Source: Loripinus fragilis (Eukaryota > Mollusca > Bivalvia > Lucinida > Lucinidae). Taken from it: a DNA stretch of 64,000 nt. The translations under genes were made by a program, and so were the position numbers. The stretch is from contig OZ026524.1 of NCBI GenBank assembly GCA_964019695.1, positions 23,519,656 through 23,583,655 of the forward strand, given 5' to 3'. Below the pieces are notes generated by a model. It had not been told where the DNA came from. It did not search any database and saw only the letters and a list, made by a program, of their open reading frames with translations. Below are positions 34,094 through 43,417 of this stretch, piece by piece. Within the stretch, counting starts at the first letter, position 1, and each line of letters begins with the position of its first letter.

Positions 34094-35334
34094 TAATCGT
34101 GCCGATTTGAGGTTTTATGCCGATTTTTTTGGACCAGCTGTCATGATTTAGCGGCTGTAGCATACGTGTGGTAAGTTAATTGTGTATTCTCTTGTTTTTA
34201 TCCCCATTTAACCTTGTATAACGAAATCCTCCGTGCTGTGTTTTGAGTTTGCATTCAACCCAGCTTATCAAATCAGGCGTTCTCGTCAAAGAAAACGCAG
34301 GTTGCTGTCAATCCTTTTCATCAAGAGTCCGTAGATGAATAGTTTTGCCCTCCACCCAAAGGATTATTATGAGATCTTTACAAATTATGCTTAAAAATGT
34401 TTAAAATGGTGTCAACTAACGATACAAATACTATACCAACAACTGCGCTCACACTGCACCACTAACTTGGATGCATGATGAAGTTACTGTACCGCTAACT
34501 GGATGAAGCTAAATCTGATTTCATGCTCATACAGTTATAAATTCCATCTTTATAATCTCAAGACGCATTCCAGTGTTTTCATTGATTTAGAAAATAAAAT
34601 AACAGGCCCATGTACATCATTTAGCTCTCACAAACGAATTAAAAGCTTTCTAATTATAATTTCAAGAGAGTTTATTATTTTCATGCATCTAAGTAGCGAT
34701 GATTGAGACAAGCCTTCCATTCCCACAGTCTCGCCAATGATATTCATCTTTTACACTCACAAGTAAAGTTTGTTTTGGTGCTTGAGGTATCAATTAACAA
34801 ATCAGTCATGTCTGAACGATTTCCCGTCTTCCCCTGTTGAACCAGTACTTATTAGTAGATAAAGCCTTTGCTGAAGGACACATAATCACAAAGGAAGGGT
34901 GTATATTAGACAAAGGCTGCCAACCCCCTGAAGATAGCTACAGATTTACACTCAAATAATGCATTTACATATATGTGATAGTGTCAAAATCTCATGAGCT
35001 GGCCTGTTCTTTGATGATACCCATTGGTGATTTTTTTCATGAAACTAATTAAGAATTGTATGATGATATTGTTTGCTGATACAGAATATTAAATACCGTT
35101 CGGACAGCTGTAGAGTGTCTTTCTAATCCTAACCGCAATTTGGAGAGTGGATTATGAAAATGGACATCATGTGCCCATCTATCTATTAATTCATCCACCC
35201 ATTTGTCCATAACACGTCCTTGTCATTTCCAGCTCTCCTGAACTATTTGAAAGATCTTTATCAAACTTGGTGAAATGTTGATCCTACTAAAATGGTATGC
35301 AAAACCAATAGCATAACTATGCAGGCTCAAGGTC
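34094..35334. other. Interior of the 9.4-kb element, no gene seen
   Basis: Only short frames. CCACTAACTTGG and CCGCTAACTGG at about 34456-34500 are inverse to the motif CAAGTTAGTGGTATAG near the right end (about 42942-42960), so subterminal sequence is also mirrored. Confidence 0.5.
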
Positions 35335-36356
35335 TATGGGGCGCCGTTTTAGTATTTATTCCTTATTCATGGATATCCATAATTCATTTATGGGTATCCA
35401 TAATTCATTTATGGATATCCCAAAATCATTTATGGATATCCATAATTCATTTAAGGATATCCATAAATGATTATGGATATCAATAAATCATCTATGGATA
35501 TCCATAATTCATCTAAGGATATCCAAAAATCATTTGTGGATATCCAAAAATCATTTATGGATATCCTAAATTCATTTTAGGATATCCAAAAATCATTTAC
35601 GGATATCCAAAAATGAATTATGGATATCCTAAAATTAGTTTGTATTTATGGATATCCATAATTCATTTTTGGATATCCATACATCGATTTATGAATATCC
35701 AATATTCAACTGATTAATGGATATCCAAAAATGATTTATGGATATCCAAAAATGATTTATGGATATCCAAAATGATTTAAGGATATCCAAAATTCATTTA
35801 TGGATATCCTTAAATGAATTATGGATATCCATAAATGAATATCCATAATTCTATTATGGATACCAAAAAATCATTAATAGAGATCCATTATTCATTTATG
35901 GATATCAATAAATAATAATGGATATCCATAAATCATTTGTGGATATCCATAAATCATTTTTGATATCCATACATCATTTTTGGATATCCATTAATCAGTT
36001 GAATATTGGATATAAATAATTTATGGATATCCTTAATTTATTTAAGGATATCCAAAAAATCATTTTAGGATATCCATTAATGAATTGTGGATATCCTGAA
36101 ATCAGTTTGTATTTATGGATATCCATAATTCATTTTTGGATATCCATAAATCGATTTATGGCTATCCAATATTCAACTGATAAATGGATATCAAAAAATG
36201 ATTTATATATATCCCAAAATGATTTATGGATATTCAAAAATGATTTATGGATATCCAAAAATGATTTATGGATATCCAAAATTTATTTATGGATATCCTT
36301 AAATGAATTTTGGATATCCATAAATAAGGAATAAATTACTGAAAGGGCACCCCATA
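35335..36356. mobile_element. Foldback element built of GGATATCC palindromes
   Basis: The termini are inverted: TATGGGGCGCCGTTTTAGTA then TTTATTCCTTATTCATGG on the left, and the inverse of GGGGTGCCCTTTCAGTAATT plus TATTCCTTATTTATGG on the right. The interior is dozens of TTTATGGATATCCATAAA-like units of about 20-22 bp, each itself palindromic around GGATATCC. A segment recurs in direct orientation 468 bp downstream (35641 and 36109), and an inverted copy of ATCCAATATTCAACTGATTA lies at 35980-36010. TCAAGGTC flanks both sides (35327-35334, 36361-36368), a possible 8-bp target duplication. Non-coding. Confidence 0.8.
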
Positions 36357-36559
36357 AAGATCAAGGTCACAATCATAAGTCAATGGAGGCTGCTATTTAT
36401 AAAATTTTAATTAACTTCCTATAATTTTTTAAATCCAATAAAATTCCAAGTTTCATCACAAAATGTACATTTTTGTGTCGCCTGCAAATCATGGTGGTCA
36501 CATATGGATCGTGTCTAGGTCGTCATCGTCGTCTTCTGAGTTGTCCACGTTGTAACACT

Positions 36560-36880
36560 TTTTGTTTCTGATCGATAACTTTTGAAGGGATCCATCAATT
36601 CCATTCAAACTTTACAGAAATGTCAACCATCATTAAATACAGATCAAGTTTGAAAGGTTGATAATCCGCAAAATTTTGACTTAGTTATGACCCCTTTTAT
36701 ACTTAGATTGCGGCTAAATTGTAGATTTTGATCAAAAAACTTTTGAAGGGATGCAACTATTTCATTCAATTTTTACTGAAGGCTAAAGCATCATAGAATA
36801 CAGGTCAAGTTCGAATTTGGAGATCAATCACAATTTGTTTACTGAGTTATGGCCCTGTTTTGACTTAGGTTTAGGCAAAT
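36560..36880. repeat. Two diverged tandem copies of about 175 bp
   Basis: AACTTTTGAAGGGATCCATC at about 36577 and AACTTTTGAAGGGATGCAAC at about 36749 start two related copies. Both continue with TTCATTCAA-like sequence, TACAG-TCAAGTT and TTA/GAGTTATGRCCC. Confidence 0.6.
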
Positions 36881-37009
36881 GCCAAAGCTATATTGGTTTT
36901 TTTGTGGAATAAAATTCACATTTCTCCAATACTATTATATCTGACAACTTCTCACTATAGGCCATGGTTACCCAGTGCCTGTAGATAAACATGACAATGA
37001 TTAAAAATT

Positions 37010-37605
37010 TACCCCACCCCTAGACCCCTTAGGTGGGGTCAGATGTAAAATATTTAATTTTACAATAACTCAGTCAGTTGTCAACATTTTTTACTGAATT
37101 GTCGCATGCAGACAGAGGTAAAATAATTATGAAACATATCAAATGTGATTTTAGATCAAAGGCATCGATCGGATCCCCTGGGTGGACTTAGGTGGTGGGG
37201 TCTAAAGCTCAAAATTCAACTTCTTCAGAATATGGTCATGCTGCATATCAAATTAAAAGGAATCACACATGCAGCAACATAATAGGGAATATTTTGCCAG
37301 CAGACCCCCCCCCCCGCCAACACTGGGGGTCTAAGTGTCAAAATACAACTTTTTTCAAAACATAAACATATTGCATATTAAATTTAAGTATATCACCAAT
37401 GCAGCAAAATGGTAGCAAATATTTTGCCGACAGACCCCCCCCCCCCCACCTAACCCTTGGGGTCTATAGGTCAAAATTCAACTGGTTCAGAACATGGTCC
37501 TGTTGCATATCAAATTAAAGAAGAATCACAAATGCAGCAACATGGTAGGAAATATTTTGCCAGCAGACTCCCCCCTGCCAACACTGGGGTTTAAATGTCA
37601 AAATT
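37010..37605. repeat. About 130-bp tandem repeat (three full copies plus degenerate ones)
   Basis: GGGTCTAAAGCTCAAAATTC, GGTCTAAGTGTCAAAATAC, GGTCTATAGGTCAAAATTC and GGTTTAAATGTCAAAATTT occur at about 37198, 37327, 37458 and 37584. Each copy has TTGCATATYAAATT, AATGCAGCAA-ATRGTAG and AATATTTTGCC-RCAGAC followed by a C-run. An ATAATAT microsatellite follows at about 37617-37650. Confidence 0.75.
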
Positions 37606-37791
37606 TATGTCAAGAGGTATAATATAATATAATATGATATAATAATATAATCAGACTGACCGGTCGTGGCCTATTAGTTAAAATGCTCATAACTCTTGAA
37701 CCATTTGGAATCAAAAACTTAGAAAACTGCCGGAAAGTATATGTTAGATTGAAAACAAATGTAAATCGCAATACATTTTAATCAATAACAA

Positions 37792-38190
37792 TTATTTATT
37801 CAAAGACTTTCGCACAACTCGCAGATGGGCACTATAACCACTGTGTGAGTCCGTTTGCTCATCCAATTTGTGTTCCACATATTCCGTCTGGTACCTGACA
37901 GTGATTATTTTACTTTCACCATGGGCCATGCACATTACAGTCAGTTGATTACACATGCAATTTGACTGAATTCGGTTCCGCGGTTTAGGAGCATAACACA
38001 TATGGACAAATGGACAGGCATACACACGTTTTACCCAGGTGACACGAATCGTGAAGGGACCACAAATAATGGTTTCAGAAGAAATTTTAAAGTTTTTTTT
38101 CATTACAAGTCTATGGAAAAGCTTGATCCCCAAGGCGGGGCCAGTTTGCACCCCTCGGACTTGAGTGGCTTTACTTATGAAGAGGGCCAC
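37792..38190 (-). CDS. Unassigned 132-codon open frame in the 9.4-kb element (doubtful)
   Basis: The minus-strand frame would start MALFISKATQVRGVQTGPAL, contain VTWVKRVYACPFVHMCYAPK and end VRRS-like VVRKSLNK. Six cysteines and several basic residues are present but no known zinc-finger spacing is evident. It lies between the 130-bp and 52-bp tandem arrays. It is the longest frame of the element outside repeats and so the only candidate for an element-encoded product, but it is far too short for a DDE transposase. It may be a relic of a dispersed repeat. I do not recognise it. Confidence 0.2.
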   Translation of the reverse strand: MALFISKATQVRGVQTGPALGIKLFHRLVMKKNFKISSETIICGPFTIRVTWVKRVYACPFVHMCYAPKPRNRIQSNCMCNQLTVMCMAHGESKIITVRYQTEYVEHKLDEQTDSHSGYSAHLRVVRKSLNK

Positions 38191-38303
38191 CAGACATTGC
38201 TACATTAGTAATATAAAAGCTTTTGGCCGTATAGTTTCATAGAATATAAGTGTACGGAGCTAAATAATGCCATGGCAACCACAGTTCATTATTCAATCAG
38301 CCA

Positions 38304-38376
38304 ATGTAAAGCATCTTCGGGCAAATGAGAAAGACGCAGTCTTTTTTCATTTTATTTGCCTGAAGATGCTTTACAT
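38304..38376. repeat. Hairpin with 23-bp arms
   Basis: ATGTAAAGCATCTTCGGGCA plus AAT (38304-38326) is inverted at 38354-38376 with one mismatch. The 27-base loop is AT-rich. Confidence 0.8.
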
Positions 38377-38831
38377 GAAATTTTGATAAAATTGGCCCCA
38401 TATACGTTATACTACTTTGACAGTGTGGACGGACGACGACGCTGCACCATTGGCATACTGATGCCTGATCTGAGCTCATTTATAAACAGACAGTTAAAAA
38501 GCGATTTTAGATAGGGAGATAAAAATTAATCTTAAACTGTGGAATGAATGCGATATTCGTCATACAGTTTATGATAACTGACTTCATGTATATTAAAGCC
38601 GAACATGAAAAAATATATATCAATGCCCTTGCGCATGAGCATTGCTAGTCTCACAGGCATTTTAGTGGGCCCCAAAGTGCTTTCGGTAGCTAGTCAGACT
38701 GTCTTACTACAGATCCTGGGGTCGTGAGGGTCCCATATTTTCCTGCAGATTGATCATGAAGTAATTTCTAAGGTCAGTCTCACCCCTTCCGCTGCTCAGT
38801 TACAAACTTTTAAAAATATGACATTTTTCAA

Positions 38832-40120
38832 AATGTCAAAATACGATATTCGGCCCGATTTTGAATGTCAAAATAGGATTTTGAATGTCAAAGTACGATA
38901 TTCGGCCTCAGTTCGAATGCCAAATATGATTTTGAATGTCAGAGCTCATTTTCGAATTTCAAAATAGGATTTTGAATGTCGTAATGCGACTTCGGCCCAA
39001 TTTCGAATGCCAAAATAGGATTTTGAATGTCAAAATACGATATTCGGCAGCAGTTCGAATGACAAAGTAGAATTTTAAATGTCAAAATATGATATATTCG
39101 GCCCGATTACAAATGTAAAAATAGTATTTTTAATGTCAAAATACGATATTCAGCCCGATTTCGAATGTCAGAATAGGATTTTGAATGTCAAAATACGGTA
39201 TTCGGCCCCATTTTGAATGTCAAAATTTGATTTTTATGTCATAATACGATATTCGGCCCCATTTTGAATGTCAAAATAGGATTTTGCATGTGAAAATACG
39301 ATATTCGGCCCCAGTTTGAAGGTCAAAATACGATATTCGGCCCAGTTCCAATGTCAAAATAGGATTTCGAATGTCAAAAAACGATATTCGCCCAGATTTC
39401 GAATGTCAAATTAGGGTTTCGAATGTCGAAATACAACATTCGGCCCAGTTCCAAGGTCAATATAGGATTTAGAATGTCAAAATACGACATTCCGCCCGAT
39501 TCGAATGTGGAAATAGGATTTTGAATGTCAAATTACAATATTCGGCCCAAGTTCGAATGTCAAAAAAGGATTATGAATGTTACAATACGATATTCAGCCT
39601 CAATTCGAATGTGAAAATAGGATTTTGAAAGGAATGTCAAAATGCGATATACGGCCCCTTTTCCAATGTCAAAATAGGATTTTGAATGTTGAAATACGAT
39701 ATTCAACCTCAATTCGAATGTCAAAATAGGATTTTGAATGTCAAAATTCGATATTCAGCCGTATTTCGAATGTCAAAATAGGATTTTTAATGTCAAAATT
39801 CAAAATTCGGCCCCAGTTCGAATGTCGAAATGGGATTTTGAATGTCAAAATATTTATTCAGCCAGGTTTTGAATGCCAAAATAGGATTTCGAATGTCAAA
39901 CGCGATATTCAGTCTCAGCTCGAATGTCAAAATAGGATTTTGAATGTCAAAATACGATTTTCGGCCCGATTTTGAATTTCAAAATAGGATTTTGAATATC
40001 AAAATTCGATATTCGGCCCCAGTTTGAATGTCAAAATAGGATTTTGAATGTAAAAATAGTATATTCGACCTCAGTTTGAATGTCAAAATACGATACTGGG
40101 CCCGATTTTGAATGTCAAAA
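38832..40120. repeat. 52-bp satellite array inside the 9.4-kb element (about 25 copies)
   Basis: Each unit contains two related halves: AATGTCAAAATAGGATTTTG and AATGTCAAAATACGATATTC, followed by GGCCCCAGTTCG or a variant. Copies differ by substitutions and small indels. It is unrelated in sequence to the 70-bp satellite. Frames across it (for example 39790-39975) are repeat translations. Confidence 0.92.
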
Positions 40121-40275
40121 AAATTAAAAACGAAAAGAGAAAAACGAAAAGCGGATACAAAAGGTGAAACACCAAAAGTGAAAAACGAATAACGAAATCG
40201 AATAACGAAAAGTGAAAAACGAATAACGAAAAAAGATGAATGAAAAACAAAAAGCGAAAAAAGAAAAACAAACCA
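40121..40275. repeat. A-rich simple repeat
   Basis: Irregular repeats of AAAAACGAATAACGAAAAGTG-type words (20 bases or less each). The Phe/Leu-rich minus-strand frame over it is an artefact of composition. Confidence 0.8.
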
Positions 40276-41262
40276 ACTTTACTTTGCTCTCCAATATTGA
40301 GTTTGGCCGATTTAGCTTGATACAAATTATTCACTCCCCAAAAGTTATACGTGCTTGAAAGCATTGTTAGTATTACATGCGCAAAATGAAAATATTTGCT
40401 AGTAAATATATTAAAAATGCATAGCAATGTTTTAAGACATTTATTTGTATGACTTTACAACGAAGTTGTTTGAAGTTTAATAAAGTCTCAAATCCGCCGT
40501 TGTTACAGGCTCATGATAATAACCGCCTTCGTGTATGCTTATACCACGACCTCTAAGTAATGACCCTCGATTCATTCAATGCATTTACTGTTACAATCAC
40601 GCCTCAAAGCGTTTTGTGGAAGTGTAATTAGCAGCAAAAATGGAAACTATAAAACAAAAAAATTGATTAGTCCAGGTCTATATCCAAAACGCTTCCACCA
40701 GGAAAAGATATTTGTTCAATTTCGACCACAGACGGATCAAAGATTGGACGAGTTTAAGCAGTAGCACGTCAAGGTCATTCAGACTGTAACAGTTATTTCT
40801 AAACCAAATATCTACTGTCCACGCTATCGATGCTGAATTGAAAACAGGTAAGGTTTAACCGTTATTTCCTCTAGATTTACATGTCTCGTACTACATCTGG
40901 ACTCTTCTAACATTTGAATAGTCTAAGATCGAAATTTAGCAGTAGTTCAGTGACTCATGAAATGGCATAATACATTTTACTCTGCGTTATAAAATCCGTG
41001 CTGCATATATATTTAACAGTCATGGTTCAACCAGCACAATCTAATTTTTAACGAGGCCATTCACATGCTGTTAATCCACTGTTTCCTAGCCGACACCTAA
41101 GAACGAAGCCGTGGGTTGGTCTGCAGAGTATGTGATTGTGGCATTTTTGTCATACAAACTTACCTTTTGGTCATGAAACATGAATATTAATAAAAACGTC
41201 CAACAACAAACTGTGACAATTAATAGTGCCAAATTATAGTTTGGTAATTCTGGTTGAATATA
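40276..41262. other. Interior of the 9.4-kb element, no gene seen
   Basis: AT-rich sequence with short frames only, up to the Tc1/mariner insertion. Confidence 0.45.
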
Positions 41263-42455
41263 CACTGACCCAAAATGAAAACTTTACACTTTATTTCTTT
41301 GAATAACTGTTTTGTTAGTATACATGTCGTTGTAAGATTTACGCATGCTTATCGAGACTACGTCGCAGATAACGATTATGCAATTGTTATTCAAATCCCA
41401 GGTCTTTTCAAGTGTCAACGCCTGAAAAACGTGTTTCGTACGCTGCACGTGCTGAGGAACAGGTGGGTCATTAACAGCTTTAAAACCGACAAGAAAACAT
41501 TTGCAGCTGTGTCCTGGTAATAAAAAATAATTTATTGTTACAAAACGCTTCGATTTAGTGACGCCACGTCTTTCAAAAGATCAAAGAAACCACGTAAATG
41601 GCGTGCTCAAGGCGGGGTCTACGGTAAATGATATCGCACATCAATTTGGGTGCTCTAGACCGACTATTCATTATCTTATGAACCGGTACAACAGAACTGG
41701 GTATGTCAGAGTTCGTGAAAAGACCTGGTCGCGCAAGTGTAACGACGTTACGTCCTTATCGCGTAAACACGTAAACTCACCTGCGTAATCGTTTTGGACG
41801 GAAATTATTATTGCTCGTCTTTACGGGGTTCATGCTCTAAAGAGAATTAGTCATTTCGTGCAAAATAACGGCCTGGCATTTTCCAGCATGACAACGCAAG
41901 GCCTCACACAACACGTAAATAACCACACATGTCCATGCTAAAAATTACGTCAACCTCTAGCCTTGACCTGCTTCACCCCCGGAAAAGAACCCCATAGAAC
42001 ATGTATAGGATGAATTGGGTCGGAGGGTCAATGGATGCGTTAAATGACTCCAATATGCGCCTCTGTTAGCATTTCATACGTATCCCTAACGTGCCCATAC
42101 AACGTTACGTAAATTCAATGAGGCGACGTTTTCTGCTAAGCATTCGTAAAAAATGAAGGTCACACTGGTTACTGATAATCTTTTTAACATCGCTTAAGGC
42201 ACGCAGTCAGTAATTTCTTGTTTCCAAAATCTGTGTAACTGGTTTAATTGTTTTAAAAATTTTCCATTTTGACCCCTCTGAACTGAATTATTCATAAAAA
42301 TGATGCCATTTATGTTTTTTTCATCCAATACTTTTTTCAGATACATCGATAAGGCATTGAAAATTCCATGACCGAAAAAATTAACCCCGAAACTTAATTT
42401 ATCATCAAAATATATACTTTTGAATACTATGTAAAGTTTTCATTTTGGGTCAGTG
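41263..42455 (+). mobile_element. Tc1/mariner element with perfect 26-bp TIRs
   Basis: CACTGACCCAAAATGAAAAC plus TTTACA at 41263-41288 is exactly inverted at 42430-42455, and TA flanks both ends (41261-41262, 42456-42457). The 1193-bp length, TA target and coding remnant fit Tc1/mariner. The TIRs are identical although the transposase is broken, so it may have moved recently with help in trans. Confidence 0.92.
41558..42150 (+). pseudogene. Broken Tc1/mariner transposase
   Basis: The first 76 codons encode an N-terminal helix-turn-helix DNA-binding domain: RLSKDQRNHVNGVLKAGST, then IAHQFGCSRPTIHYLMNRY and a TGYVRVREK linker. Such domains bind the element TIRs. After the TAA at 41786-41788 the rest is fragmentary. 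At about 41875-41915 FQHDNARPHTTR is legible, the block holding the second catalytic Asp. At about 41985-42030 PIEHV-DELGRRVNG is legible, the region of the third acidic residue. Most of the catalytic core between is missing, consistent with an internal deletion: the whole element is 1.2 kb and the usual length is 1.3-2.4 kb. The protein cannot be active. Confidence 0.85.
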
Positions 42456-43320
42456 TATTATCAAATCAACGCAATTATAACGATGTTTCAGTAGACTGTG
42501 CGTCCCTCGGGTCCCCCGTGAGACGTCCCAAACGTCAGGCTTTGTCCTCAGTATGTAACGTCTCTCAGGCCATGACTAACGTTAATTCATGCAAAGAAAT
42601 GTTTCATCCCTATATTAGTTTATATTATCACGTATACCTATGTAACAATGTTTGGAATAACACCTAGGTCATTACGTTGAAAATCAGAGTCTGGATGGCC
42701 AGAGCCACAGGCGAAGGCTATGTCAAACTGGCTGTCCAGAATTTCTTCCTCTGGTAGTCCATAAACCATGATAGTGCAGTCAACTCAATTAATATTGCTT
42801 AAAAAAGAGGCATGCTTTCTGTCAAAAATATTTTGGAACATATACAAACCATTTACGAAGGACTAAACTTTTTGTTCGTGACTTTTAGTCGTTTTAAAAT
42901 AGTCTGTCAATCGAGTAAGTGGTATAGTTACGCACAAGTTAGTGGTATAGCGATTGGCTCAGATGTTTGAGTTGGTGGTATAGCTGCAATTGTGAGGGGC
43001 CATCTATTTAGGTTGATTTTTTTCACAGATCTAAAAAACTTTAACAATTAGAACCATACAATCATGTAAACATGTGACTCCCTATTACATCAAAACAATG
43101 CAAACTGACATTTAAGTTCATTTTCAGGACAAAACGGCACTATTTCCAAGCAGGTTCGATATATAAAAAGCGAAATGCGTAGGAGTAAACCGCTAAAATT
43201 ATGGAATCAAACGTAAGAATTTAGTAAAACAAGCATTACTTACCTTGTTCGATTGTGTCCGATCTGTAACCGTAACAATGGAAATCGATACGTGTACAGC
43301 GCTATAAATACACGAATTTT
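42456..43320. other. Right interior of the 9.4-kb element, no gene seen
   Basis: Contains three iterations of GTGGTATAG (about 42919, 42950 and 42985), two of them with GCGATTGGCTC/GCTGCAATTG downstream. They lie within 0.5 kb of the right TIR and could be subterminal motifs. Confidence 0.5.
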
Positions 43321-43417
43321 CCGACTACTGGTTACGCACGAGCGCTGAAATTCATGTTTATACGGCCTGAGCTAGGAGGAAAAGGTACAGGATGTTTATT
43401 TCAGTTTACATACTGTG
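43321..43417 (-). repeat. Right TIR of the 9.4-kb element
   Basis: Inverse of 33998-34093, ending TTTACATACTGTG. The nonamer-like word here is TAAACATCC on the inverse strand, again 12 bases from the heptamer. Confidence 0.92.

Larger units (their letters stand above)
33998..43417. mobile_element. 9.4-kb TIR element with CACAGTA ends and 5-bp target duplication
   Basis: Begins CACAGTATGTAAACTGAAAT and ends with its inverse. The inverted repeats cover 33998-34093 and 43321-43417 and differ by about one substitution and one indel, plus divergence at the inner edge. The insertion split the LINE B endonuclease and duplicated AGATT. No transposase frame was found over 9.4 kb, so it appears non-autonomous. 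Its contents are a foldback of GGATATCC palindromes, a 130-bp tandem repeat, a 52-bp satellite and a Tc1/mariner insertion. CAC-starting TIRs with 5-bp duplications are known for Transib and RAG-like transposons. Here the first 7 bases match the RSS heptamer CACAGTG at six positions. That family link is an inference, not proven. Confidence 0.9.

Noticed and set aside
35292..36334. Frames rich in ISIIHLWIS and NDLWISKNDL repeats
   Set aside because: Direct translation of the GGATATCC palindrome array.
40083..40427. 114-codon minus-strand Phe/Leu-rich frame
   Set aside because: Lies over an A-rich simple repeat; composition artefact.
41275..41520. 81-codon frame at the left end of the Tc1/mariner element
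   Set aside because: It starts inside the TIR and precedes the recognisable helix-turn-helix domain; it shows no transposase motif.
42919..42995. GTGGTATAG iterations as a promoter array
   Set aside because: No gene lies next to them; a subterminal repeat of the element is the simpler reading.
33998..43417. CACTA/EnSpm assignment for the 9.4-kb element
   Set aside because: The target duplication is 5 bp by coding-frame reconstruction, whereas CACTA elements usually give 2-3 bp; kept only as an alternative.
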